A DNA stretch of 64,000 nt, taken from assembly GCA_913020765.1 (NCBI GenBank), contig CAJWAO010000001.1, forward strand, positions 1 through 64,000, read 5' to 3'. A program made the position numbers and the translations under genes. Positions 25,061 to 33,108 of this stretch are shown here, piece after piece. This DNA comes from an uncultured Flavobacteriales bacterium. Lineage in GTDB: Bacteria; Bacteroidota; Bacteroidia; Flavobacteriales_D; Crocinitomicaceae. The number at the start of each line of letters is the position of its first letter. The first letter of the stretch is position 1. Under the pieces are notes generated by a model. It searched no databases, was not told the DNA's origin, and worked only from the letters and a program-made list of their open reading frames with translations.

Positions 25061-26364
25061 AATTTACCGAGTCCTTTTTTGTATCGATTCAATGCTCTTT
25101 CCCTTGCGAACTTGTGTTCCACAATTGGTTCAGGGTATTGGTCTGTACCAAATTCGGGAATCCACTTTTTTATATAGATAAAGTCTTTGTCAAATTTTTG
25201 CTGCTGTGAAGTTGGATTGAAAATTCTAAAATAGGGTGCAGCGTCGCAACCACATCCGGCAGCCCACTGCCATCCTCCTGTGTTACTTGCCAATTCAAAG
25301 TCAAGAAGCTTTTCAGCAAAATAGGCAGCGCCAAGTCTCCAGTCTAGAAGTAAGTGCTTCGTAAAAAAGGAAGCCACAACCATGCGGACCCGATTGTGCA
25401 TGAATCCTGTTTCATTTAGCTCTCTCATCCCTGCATCTACCATAGGGTATCCCGTTTTCCCGTGGCACCAGCGCTCGAAATGTTCCGTATTTTTTTCCCA
25501 TTCAACTAGGTCGTATTGCTTTCTGAATGAATTTTCAGCCGAATGTGGAAAGTGAAAAAGAATCATTTGGTAAAAGTCTCGCCATATAAGTTCATTCAAA
25601 TAGCTTTCGCTAATCTTTAAGCTTTTGTTGACTAGTGAACGAATACTAATTGTACCAAATCTTAGGTGAACACTTAAAAGTGAGGTTCCATTGGCGGCTG
25701 GGAAATTTCTCTTTTCTTGATACTGATTTATGGTTTGCAACTCAACTGTCTTTTTTGGAAATTTTATTTGACTTTGTACAAATCCCATAGACTCCAACGA
25801 TATTAGGTCCTCATTTTGTTCAAATTTAAAGAGAGAAGCTGTATGATTTTCGCTTGGATAAGAGGCAGTGTAGTTTTCATTGAAATAGGCTTTCCATTTT
25901 CTTGAGTACGGTGTGAAGACTGTATAGGGCAAGCCATCGGCTTTCAATACCTCTTCTTTTTCAAATACGACATGGTCTTTGGCACCAATGAATGAAATTT
26001 GTTGGTCTTTTAATTTGGAAAGTAAATATGCATCTCTGGACCGGGCATAGGGCTCATAATCGCGATTGGTAAAAACTGCATCTACCTTATATTTTTTAGC
26101 TAATTCGGGGATGAGTATTTTTGGATCACCATGCGCAACGATAAGGTCAGAATTTAGGCTTCGGTAAGCTTCCTTCAGCGCAGTAATTTCAGCGTGTATA
26201 AATGAAATACGGGCATCATTTTTAGGCAGCTTATCAATTATGGCTGTATCAAAAATAAAAACAGGTGCGACTTGTTCCGCGTTTATTAGTGCTTTGTGTA
26301 GACCTGCATTGTCAGCTATTCGAATATCTCTTCTGTGCCAGAATAGTACATTTTTAAATTTCAT
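25057..26364 (-). CDS. phr: Deoxyribodipyrimidine photolyase (cryptochrome/photolyase family)
   Basis: Blue-light flavoenzyme, probably splitting cyclobutane pyrimidine dimers; 435 residues. N-terminal antenna domain (about 1-130, beginning FWHRRDIRIADNAGL) and C-terminal FAD domain with FGTISIRSL, ELIWRDFYQMILFHFP, KTGYPMVDAGMRELNETGFMHNRVRM and NTGGWQWAAGCGCDAAPYFR. These match class I CPD photolyases. Whether it repairs dimers or only signals cannot be proved from sequence, but the repair reading is well supported. Third from the end of the pigment operon, 3 nt after the flavin reductase-like gene. Confidence 0.95.
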   Translation of the reverse strand: MKFKNVLFWHRRDIRIADNAGLHKALINAEQVAPVFIFDTAIIDKLPKNDARISFIHAEITALKEAYRSLNSDLIVAHGDPKILIPELAKKYKVDAVFTNRDYEPYARSRDAYLLSKLKDQQISFIGAKDHVVFEKEEVLKADGLPYTVFTPYSRKWKAYFNENYTASYPSENHTASLFKFEQNEDLISLESMGFVQSQIKFPKKTVELQTINQYQEKRNFPAANGTSLLSVHLRFGTISIRSLVNKSLKISESYLNELIWRDFYQMILFHFPHSAENSFRKQYDLVEWEKNTEHFERWCHGKTGYPMVDAGMRELNETGFMHNRVRMVVASFFTKHLLLDWRLGAAYFAEKLLDFELASNTGGWQWAAGCGCDAAPYFRIFNPTSQQQKFDKDFIYIKKWIPEFGTDQYPEPIVEHKFARERALNRYKKGLGKL

Positions 26365-26367
26365 TTT

Positions 26368-26991
26368 CTATTGTGGTTTAGCGTAATTTAGAGACTTTAC
26401 CTTTGTGAGCTTATAGTAATCAGAAAGGCCTGAAATACTCATGCTTTTTAGCTCTTGGAAGTCAAGTCGATATTTATTATTGTGTAATGTTCTCGGTATT
26501 GAAATTGAAATTACTTTTCCTATGATTAAACGTGTCTGGTTTGATTTTATCTCGATATCATCATCAAGCTCAAGTGCAATATGAAGTGGGGATTCTCCTA
26601 CAAAGGGACACCTTAATTCTTTCTTATGTATGGCAGTTAGACCTACTTCTTTAAATTCATTTTGACCTTTCGAGTATCGGGCTGAGGTTTGGTGGGCTTT
26701 TTCAAAAAAGTTTTCTGTAATTAGATTAAAACTGTAATGCTTATATTTTAAAATATTTTGATAGGTATGTCTATCAACTGTGGTTGGTCTTTGAATAAAT
26801 CCGAGTAGGGGAGGCCTTGCCCCGATATGGGTTATTGAATTGAAAATAGCTAGATTTTCATCTTCGCCCTGTCCGGTGCCGATAAGGTAGCCCGGCTTCG
26901 CACCGGAAAATGAATTAAAAAAAGCTGTAAACTCTTGCTTGTCTAGATTTTTGAATTTTTCTAATTCAATGGTCTCAATGTTATGCGTCAT
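26368..26991 (-). CDS. Flavin reductase-like FMN-binding protein
   Basis: 207 residues, split-barrel flavin-binding fold of the flavoredoxin/flavin reductase family: GYLIGTGQGEDENLAIFNSITHIGARPPLLGFIQRP (about 34-69) and HTYQNILKYKHYSFNLI are the usual barrel strands. Probably binds FMN and passes reducing power to an unknown partner. Its position between the pterin enzyme and photolyase suggests support of flavin or pterin chemistry in photoprotection; this is inference. No signal peptide or membrane segment. Confidence 0.82.
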   Translation of the reverse strand: MTHNIETIELEKFKNLDKQEFTAFFNSFSGAKPGYLIGTGQGEDENLAIFNSITHIGARPPLLGFIQRPTTVDRHTYQNILKYKHYSFNLITENFFEKAHQTSARYSKGQNEFKEVGLTAIHKKELRCPFVGESPLHIALELDDDIEIKSNQTRLIIGKVISISIPRTLHNNKYRLDFQELKSMSISGLSDYYKLTKVKSLNYAKPQ

Positions 26992-27002
26992 TACTCAGTA
27001 AT

Positions 27003-27407
27003 TTACACGCCTTCGTAGACCACAACGTTGTTTTCAGTTTCCCATAGCTTGATGGATAGATCATATTTTGAATCAAGCTTCGCGCGCAGTAAGTTGTAGC
27101 AAACCATACTGATGTGTTCTGCTGTGGGAATCAGATTTTTAAACTCTGGACAGTCAATATTCAGATTTCTGTGATCGAAACGCTCAATTACCTCCTCTTT
27201 AATGATTCCTTTCAAAATTTTGAGGTCGATAACGTAGCCTGTTTCCGGATCGATGGGACCATCAATCCAAACTTCAAGTTTATAATTGTGTCCATGGAAA
27301 TTATAATTATTACATTTTCCGAAAACCTCATTATTTTTTTCGTCAGACCAGTCTGGTCTGTATAGTCTATGTGCAGCATTGAAGTTGGCTTTTCTACAAA
27401 CTTTCAT
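27003..27407 (-). CDS. 6-pyruvoyltetrahydropterin synthase-like protein (PTPS/QueD family)
   Basis: 134-residue T-fold enzyme acting on dihydroneopterin triphosphate. Zinc ligands H13, H38 and H40 are clear. The segment VFGKCNNYNFHGHNY (about 28-42), with C32 six residues before the first HGH histidine, follows the spacing of animal-type PTPS (FGKCNN...GHGHNY), in contrast to E. coli QueD, where the distance is four. YVIDLKILKGII, ERFDHRNLN and WETENN complete the family. So the product may be a tetrahydropterin and not necessarily a queuosine precursor. Placed between idi and the flavin reductase in the pigment operon; start and stop bases of idi and this gene overlap or touch. Confidence 0.88.
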   Translation of the reverse strand: MKVCRKANFNAAHRLYRPDWSDEKNNEVFGKCNNYNFHGHNYKLEVWIDGPIDPETGYVIDLKILKGIIKEEVIERFDHRNLNIDCPEFKNLIPTAEHISMVCYNLLRAKLDSKYDLSIKLWETENNVVVYEGV

Positions 27408-27925
27408 TAGAAATAGGCTTTAAGTTTATTACGATATTCTTGAATGATGAGCTTGAACCAAAATGTGTAGTCATTGGGCTTTTTTTTCATGTTTGTTTCA
27501 AGTTCCTCAATTGAGACCCATGAAAAAGCCATGGCTTCATCCGTATTTAAGTGCGGAGTTTCATCTGTTGTACCAATAAAAACGTGGTCTAGTTCGTGCT
27601 CGATTAGGCCGTTATCGAAATCACATTTGTATAGAAATTTAAACAAAAATTTCAAATCGGCTGACATACCCATCTCTTCTTGAAGACGTCTTTTGGCGGC
27701 TTCAAGTGCATCCTCTTCGGGATAGGGATGACTACAACAGGTATTGGTCCAAAGTCCTGGTGAATGATACTTTCCGAGCGCCCTCCTTTGAAGCAGTAAT
27801 TCTTTCTTGGAATTTAAAATGATTACAGACAAAGCCCTATGTAATTCACCTTTCTCATGCGCAAGTAATTTTTCCATGACACCGATTGGATTGTCTTGGT
27901 TGTCAACTAATTGGACCTGAATCAT
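27407..27925 (-). CDS. idi: Isopentenyl-diphosphate delta-isomerase, type I
   Basis: Nudix-fold isomerase (172 residues) interconverting IPP and DMAPP for isoprenoid and carotenoid synthesis. The catalytic cysteine is in TNTCCSHPYPEE (C64), the catalytic glutamate in IEHELDHVF (about 109-111), and the Nudix-like AAKRRLQEEMGM is at about 76-87. It shares one base with the following PTPS-like gene and lies 1 nt after crtB. Confidence 0.95.
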   Translation of the reverse strand: MIQVQLVDNQDNPIGVMEKLLAHEKGELHRALSVIILNSKKELLLQRRALGKYHSPGLWTNTCCSHPYPEEDALEAAKRRLQEEMGMSADLKFLFKFLYKCDFDNGLIEHELDHVFIGTTDETPHLNTDEAMAFSWVSIEELETNMKKKPNDYTFWFKLIIQEYRNKLKAYF

Positions 27926-27926
27926 G

Positions 27927-28763
27927 CTACAATATGTTTAGATTATGCCTAACATATGATGTTACAAGAATTCTTGCTTTTTTCCGATTTGGGATACGTA
28001 CCCTTTCTTCGAGAATTCTCTCGGCTTTTGTTCTTTTTATTTTCTTGAACAATTTGAAGTAATATTTATAGGCCATATAAACGCCAAAACGCGCCTTTTT
28101 CGGGAGCATTAGAATACCTTCATAACCAAGTCTAAAATCTTTTTCAATATCTGCTTCAATTTCTTTTTTTACAATGTTGTTGAAGTCATTCATGTTGATT
28201 CCTGGAAAATATGTTCTTCCCAGCTCATTGAAATCATCATTCAAATCTCTTAAGAAGTTTATCTTTTGAAATGCCGAACCGAGCTTCATGGCGTTCATTT
28301 TCAATCTTTGGTATTCACTATCCTCTCCGCTTACAAATATTTTTAAGCACATGAGTCCGACAACTTCCGCAGAACCTAGAATATACTTTTCGTAGGTATC
28401 TTTGTCATATACCTTTTTATCTAAATCCATTTCCATCGAATTCATGAAAGTTTCAATGAGATCGTGCGGGATATTATATTTATTTACAGCCCATTGAAAA
28501 GAATTCAATATTGGGTTCAATGATATTCCATTTTCAATTGCTTCGTAAGTATCTTTTTTGAAATCGGCAAGTAAGATTTCTTTATCGAACCCATCAAATG
28601 AGTCGACAATTTCATCAGCAAAACGAACAAAACCATAAATTGAGTAAATGGGTTTATGTAATTCTTTATTAAGAAAACGAATACCCAATGAAAATGAGGT
28701 ACTGTAACGACGCGTGGTCATTTTACTCATGTCTTGACTTAATTTATCAAAAATTGCTTTCAT
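27927..28763 (-). CDS. crtB: Phytoene synthase
   Basis: Head-to-head prenyl synthase (278 residues) that joins two geranylgeranyl diphosphates to phytoene. Aspartate-rich motifs DEIVDSFDGFD (about 50-60) and FLRDLNDDFNELGRTYFP (about 170-187) are the two metal-binding sites. YSTSFSLGIRFL at the N-terminus also matches. The adjacent crtI makes phytoene more likely than squalene as product. 1 nt after crtI, 1 nt before idi. Confidence 0.95.
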   Translation of the reverse strand: MKAIFDKLSQDMSKMTTRRYSTSFSLGIRFLNKELHKPIYSIYGFVRFADEIVDSFDGFDKEILLADFKKDTYEAIENGISLNPILNSFQWAVNKYNIPHDLIETFMNSMEMDLDKKVYDKDTYEKYILGSAEVVGLMCLKIFVSGEDSEYQRLKMNAMKLGSAFQKINFLRDLNDDFNELGRTYFPGINMNDFNNIVKKEIEADIEKDFRLGYEGILMLPKKARFGVYMAYKYYFKLFKKIKRTKAERILEERVRIPNRKKARILVTSYVRHNLNIL

Positions 28764-28764
28764 G

Positions 28765-30234
28765 CTATGAATGGTTTTTAAGTACGTATTTTGCGACTAC
28801 TTCTCCTGAAACAATTGAGGGTGGTACACCGGGCCCAGGAACAGTCAGCTGACCTGTATAATAGAAGTTGTCTAAGTTTTTATTTCGCAACGATGGCTTT
28901 AAGATAGCGGTTTGGCGCAATGTATTTGCCAAACCATATGCATTTCCTTTAAATGCGTTGTATTCGTTTTTGAAATCCTCAATACAGAAGCTTTTCTTGT
29001 ATACAATATTCGCCGAAATGTCGTTACCAGTTTTTTTCTTGAAACGATTCAATAAGATATTAAAATATTTTTCTCGAGTCTCCTCGTTATCATTTAAATT
29101 TGGTGCGATTGGAATAAGAAAAAATAAATTTTCACTTCCTTTAGGTGCCACACTGTCATCAGTTACAGAAGGCGCACAAACATAAAACAAAGGTGCACTC
29201 GGCCATTGTGGGTCCTTGTAAATTTCTATTCCATGTTGCTCTAAAGATTCATCGAAAAAGAGATTGTGGTGTTGAATATCCTTTAATTTTTTATTCACAC
29301 CCACATAAAAGAGAAGGCAGGAAGGAGCCATGACTCTTTTATCCCAGTATTTGTTTGAATAATTCGCGTGACCATTAAGTAGCTTTTTGTCTGTATGGTG
29401 GTAGTCAGCACCTGATATAACAATATCAGCGGAGTATTCTTTTTTATTCGTTACTACAGTTTTAACCTCTCGGTTTACCTTTTTAAGTGAAATTACTTCT
29501 TCACCTGTAACAAACTTCACATTATTTTCTTTGGCTATTTTTTCAAATGCTTCAACGAACTTATGCATCCCGCCTTGAGGATACCATGTTCCTAATTTAA
29601 TGTCTGCATAATTCATTAGAGAATAGAGTGCTGGTGTCTCATTTGGCATTGCTCCCAAAAATAGCACAGGAAACTCTAACAGTCCGATGATCTTTTCATT
29701 TGAAAAATAACTTCTTATGAATTTTCCAAAAGAAGAAAAAAGATTCATGTTTAAGAGTCCTTTCAACACCTTAGCATTGGCAAATTCGAACACACTCATA
29801 CTTGGCTTGTACACTAAATCTTGCATTCCAACCTTATACTTGACTTCAGCATCTTTTAGAAAGGACCTTAATTTTAGGGCACTGCCCTTTTCATGGTCCT
29901 CGAACCACTGCTCAAGTGCTTTCATGTCTGCAGGTACATCCGTAAAAGAATCGTCTTTCCAATACACCCTGTAAGACGGATCAAGTCTTTCAAGATTGTA
30001 AAAATCGCTTGTCGTGTGGTCAAATTTGTTGTAAAAGTCCTCAAATACATCAGGCATCCAATACCAACTAGGACCCATATCGAAGGTGAAACCGTCAATT
30101 TCAAACTTTCTTGCTCGACCTCCAATCTGCTTATTTTTCTCGATTATAGTAACATCATTCCCTTCTTTGGAAAGAAAGGAGGCTGCGGAAAGACTTGAAA
30201 TTCCGGAACCGATGACGATAATCTTGCGAGGCAT
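28765..30234 (-). CDS. crtI: Phytoene desaturase
   Basis: FAD-dependent amine-oxidase-fold enzyme (489 residues) that desaturates phytoene to lycopene-type carotenoids. The dinucleotide motif IVIGSGISSLSAASFLSKEG and EKNKQIGGRARKFEIDGFTFDMGPSWYWMP form the N-terminus; the C-terminal FYTGQLTVPGPGVPPSIVSGEVVA motif is the CrtI hallmark. Follows the ECF sigma gene by 3 nt. Neither a cyclase (crtY) nor a hydroxylase (crtZ) follows in this operon, so the end product depends on genes elsewhere. Confidence 0.96.
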   Translation of the reverse strand: MPRKIIVIGSGISSLSAASFLSKEGNDVTIIEKNKQIGGRARKFEIDGFTFDMGPSWYWMPDVFEDFYNKFDHTTSDFYNLERLDPSYRVYWKDDSFTDVPADMKALEQWFEDHEKGSALKLRSFLKDAEVKYKVGMQDLVYKPSMSVFEFANAKVLKGLLNMNLFSSFGKFIRSYFSNEKIIGLLEFPVLFLGAMPNETPALYSLMNYADIKLGTWYPQGGMHKFVEAFEKIAKENNVKFVTGEEVISLKKVNREVKTVVTNKKEYSADIVISGADYHHTDKKLLNGHANYSNKYWDKRVMAPSCLLFYVGVNKKLKDIQHHNLFFDESLEQHGIEIYKDPQWPSAPLFYVCAPSVTDDSVAPKGSENLFFLIPIAPNLNDNEETREKYFNILLNRFKKKTGNDISANIVYKKSFCIEDFKNEYNAFKGNAYGLANTLRQTAILKPSLRNKNLDNFYYTGQLTVPGPGVPPSIVSGEVVAKYVLKNHS

Positions 30235-30237
30235 TTT

Positions 30238-30750
30238 TTAATTTAAAGTGTAAGCGTAATCAGGTAGTAAATCTATCAATTTTTTTCGTGCAATAAATAT
30301 TCTGCTTTTCACCGTACCTATTGGAATATTCAATTGGTCTGCAATCTCCTTGTACTTAAAACCTTTGAAATGTAGAATAAACGGATCTTTGTATTCGTCA
30401 CTTAGACTATCAATTTTTTCTTCAATATCTTTCGTCGCAATTTGCGAAACTGGTGTTTGCTCGTGACCTTTGCTGTTGGTTATTAGATACAGTTCCTTGG
30501 AATTATCAAAAATTGTTCCTGATTTAACTTTCCTACGGTATTGGTTGATGAAAATATTTCTCATAATGGTAAAAACCCAAGCCTTAAAATTGGTCTGTGG
30601 CGTGTAATAGGTTTTGTAGTTAATGGCCTTTAACATGGTGTCCTGCGTTAGGTCTTTTGCATCCTCCATATTTCTTGTAAAACCGAGCGCAAATGATTTA
30701 AGATTGCTCTCAATATCCATTAAAGCTTCATTGAATTCGATGGTCGACAT
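30238..30750 (-). CDS. RNA polymerase ECF sigma factor heading the carotenoid operon
   Basis: 170 residues. Region 2 about 12-80 (LKSFALGFTRNMEDAKDLTQDTMLKAI, FKAWVFTIMRNIFINQYRR) and region 4 about 108-162 (SLSDEYKDPFILHFKGFKYKEIADQLNIPIGTVKSRIFIARKKL). No anti-sigma factor is adjacent. Being the first gene of the pigment and photolyase operon, it may drive its own operon. In several Bacteroidota and actinobacterial light-response systems an ECF sigma sits next to crt genes; here no MerR/LitR-type photoreceptor gene is in the window. Confidence 0.92.
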   Translation of the reverse strand: MSTIEFNEALMDIESNLKSFALGFTRNMEDAKDLTQDTMLKAINYKTYYTPQTNFKAWVFTIMRNIFINQYRRKVKSGTIFDNSKELYLITNSKGHEQTPVSQIATKDIEEKIDSLSDEYKDPFILHFKGFKYKEIADQLNIPIGTVKSRIFIARKKLIDLLPDYAYTLN

Positions 30751-30756
30751 AATATT

Positions 30757-30825
30757 TTGTTTAACGTTTACGGCGTAAATGTAAACAAAAAATGTTTAAC
30801 AAAACAATTAAAACTTTAAACAAAA
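30757..30825. promoter_or_regulatory. Cluster of GTTTA/TAAAC boxes with an inverted repeat upstream of the sigma-crt operon
   Basis: Five GTTTA or TAAAC boxes lie at 30759-30763, 30766-30770, 30782-30786, 30794-30798 and 30817-30821. CGTTTAC-GGC-GTAAATG (30765-30781) is a 7-bp inverted repeat with one mismatch. It starts 15 nt before the sigma ATG at 30750. Such symmetry suggests an operator for a dimeric regulator and/or an ECF-type promoter. Confidence 0.5.
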
Positions 30826-30865
30826 TTGTTATACCCTGGTCCTTTTGTTTCTGTAAGCCCCGTTT

Positions 30866-31804
30866 TTACTGGGAAAAACCAATAATCATTTTTTTTACAA
30901 TTTCTTCAATTTTAACACGATTTTTCCAATTCCAATCTTCTTTGGCTGCTAAGTCATTGATCGAATTTGGCCAAGTATCGGCAATTTCTTGTCTGAAGTC
31001 AGGTTTGTATTCAATTTCGAAGTCCTTGAATTTCTTCTTAATTTCATGATATAAATCTTGAGGACATAAGCTTATTCCTGCTAGGTTATATGAACTACGG
31101 ACCTTTATTTGCGCTTTCGGTGCTTCCATAATTTCAATAGTTGCGCGTATTGCATCAGACATGTACATCATCGGAAGTTTGGTATCCTTATCGAGATAAC
31201 ATATATATTTTTTTTCTTTGACTGCTTTATCAAAGATATCAACCGCATAATCCGTAGTACCTCCGCCAGGAGCACTTTTATAGGAAATTAATCCAGGATA
31301 TCTCAAGCTACGAACATCTACGTCGTACTTTTTAAAATAATATTCGCACCAGCGTTCGCCTGCTAGTTTCGAAATACCATAAACCGTGCTGGGTTCCATT
31401 ATTGTATGCTGAGGTGTATTATTCATAGGTGAATTCGCACCAAAAACAGCAATTGAGCTCGGCCAGAAAACTTTATCTATTTTTTTATTCCTAGCTAGCT
31501 CTAGTACATTAAACAAGCCCTGCATGTTGAGATCCCATGCAAAGATCGGTTTGTTTTCGGCTGTTGCTGACAACATAGCAGCCAATAAATAAATCTGTTT
31601 GATATTATTTTCTTTTACGATTTTTACAAGTGCATTTTGGTCCATTATATCAAATTGTACATATTTGCCCTCCGCAAGGGATGGTGGACAATGCTCCTTA
31701 ATATCAGAGGCCAATACATTTTCTAAACCGAATAGTTTTCGTAATTCAATAACAAGTTCTATACCTATTTGACCACATGCACCGACAACAAGAATATTTG
31801 ACAT
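30866..31804 (-). CDS. tdh: NAD-dependent epimerase-type L-threonine 3-dehydrogenase
   Basis: 312-residue extended short-chain dehydrogenase, probably oxidising L-threonine to 2-amino-3-oxobutyrate. NAD motif VVGACGQIG (6-14), active-site serine in WPSSIAVFG and catalytic YGISK (Tyr-x3-Lys). RYPGLISYKSAPGGGTTDYAVDIFDKA is the segment characteristic of the short-chain threonine dehydrogenases, distinct from sugar epimerases. No kbl (glycine acetyltransferase) is adjacent. It stands alone on the minus strand. Confidence 0.88.
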   Translation of the reverse strand: MSNILVVGACGQIGIELVIELRKLFGLENVLASDIKEHCPPSLAEGKYVQFDIMDQNALVKIVKENNIKQIYLLAAMLSATAENKPIFAWDLNMQGLFNVLELARNKKIDKVFWPSSIAVFGANSPMNNTPQHTIMEPSTVYGISKLAGERWCEYYFKKYDVDVRSLRYPGLISYKSAPGGGTTDYAVDIFDKAVKEKKYICYLDKDTKLPMMYMSDAIRATIEIMEAPKAQIKVRSSYNLAGISLCPQDLYHEIKKKFKDFEIEYKPDFRQEIADTWPNSINDLAAKEDWNWKNRVKIEEIVKKMIIGFSQ

Positions 31805-31819
31805 AGCTCAGATTTGATA

Positions 31820-31827
31820 CAAAAATA
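31820..31827 (-). promoter_or_regulatory. -7 element (TATTTTTG) of tdh
   Basis: TATTTTTG on the minus strand lies 15 nt upstream of the tdh ATG at 31804. No exact -33 TTTG is seen. Short leader of about 10 nt implied. Confidence 0.5.
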
Positions 31828-31932
31828 ACTTTTGCAATTAAATAATCATTAAAACTGATATTCGTCATTTTTTATTCTCCTGAATGCCCCTTAATTTGTG
31901 TAAGGTGATTTTTTATTAACTTCAGTGATATT

Positions 31933-33090
31933 ATGCCATTTTACAGAAAACTGGGTTCAATCCCCCACAAAAGACACACTGTTTTCAGACAGCCGGACGG
32001 ATCACTCTATCATGAGCAGCTATTCGGAACAATTGGATTTGACGGAATGTCATCATTATTATATCATGTTCATCCACCAACCAAGGTAAAAGAAATAAAA
32101 GGAGCAAAGGATATTAGTCCGAAAGTTGCAGTCAAAAAAAATATGCAAATGCGCGCCTTCAAGGGCTTTGATGTACCTGCAGTTAATGACCTTATTGATG
32201 CCAGAATACCGGTACTGACGAATACCGATATCACCATCTATTTGTCGAGACCCGCAAATACAAGTGAAGCTTATTTTTACAAGAATGTGGATGCAGATGA
32301 GGTCATATTTATTCATGAAGGAAAAGGGACCTTAAAAACCCAGGTTGGTAACATTGATTTTTCTTACGGTGATTATTTAGTTGTTCCGAGAGGTATGATT
32401 TATCAAATGAATTTTGAGGATGAAAGCAATAGGCATTTTATTGTGGAATCAGCTCACCCAATATACACGCCAAAAAGATATCGGAATTGGTTTGGTCAAT
32501 TATTGGAACACTCACCTTTTTGTGAGAGAGACATAAGAACTCCAGAAAATCTCGAAACCCACCGTGAGGATGGCGATTTTATTGTGAAAATTAAAAAAGA
32601 GGGAGTACTACATGAGTATGTCTATGGCTCGCATCCGTTTGATGTTATTGGATGGGATGGATATAATTTTCCATATGCTTTTTCCATACATAACTTTGAA
32701 CCGATTACTGGTAGAGTTCATCAACCACCTCCAGTGCATCAAACTTTTGAAACCTCGGCGTTTGTAATATGTTCTTTCTGTCCGCGAATGTATGATTATC
32801 ATCCTGAAGCTATCCCGGCACCATATAATCACAGTAATATAGATTCTGATGAGGTTTTGTATTATGTTGACGGTGATTTTATGAGTAGGAATGATATTTC
32901 GAAAGGACAAATCACTTTGCATCCCTCAGGAATTCCTCATGGCCCGCATCCGGGGGCTTATGAGCGAAGTATAGGAAAGGAAAAAACCGAGGAACTCGCT
33001 GTTATGGTAGACACTTTTAAACCTCTGCAAATTACAGAACAAGCGCTTGGAATAGAAGCTAAAGATTATTATAAATCTTGGATTCATTAA
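31933..33090 (+). CDS. hmgA: Homogentisate 1,2-dioxygenase
   Basis: Fe(II) cupin enzyme (385 residues) opening the ring of homogentisate to maleylacetoacetate in tyrosine catabolism. The sequence shows RKLGSIPHKRHTVFR at the N-terminus, DADEVIFIHEGKGTL in the first cupin, and YNHSNIDSDEVLYYVDG with LHPSGIPHGPHPGAYE in the second, which supply His and Glu metal ligands. It is shorter than animal enzymes (about 445) but typical of a bacterial subgroup. 18 nt upstream of hppD. No fumarylacetoacetase gene follows. Confidence 0.93.
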   Translation: MPFYRKLGSIPHKRHTVFRQPDGSLYHEQLFGTIGFDGMSSLLYHVHPPTKVKEIKGAKDISPKVAVKKNMQMRAFKGFDVPAVNDLIDARIPVLTNTDITIYLSRPANTSEAYFYKNVDADEVIFIHEGKGTLKTQVGNIDFSYGDYLVVPRGMIYQMNFEDESNRHFIVESAHPIYTPKRYRNWFGQLLEHSPFCERDIRTPENLETHREDGDFIVKIKKEGVLHEYVYGSHPFDVIGWDGYNFPYAFSIHNFEPITGRVHQPPPVHQTFETSAFVICSFCPRMYDYHPEAIPAPYNHSNIDSDEVLYYVDGDFMSRNDISKGQITLHPSGIPHGPHPGAYERSIGKEKTEELAVMVDTFKPLQITEQALGIEAKDYYKSWIH

Positions 33091-33108
33091 TTTTTTTAAA
33101 AAAGGACC

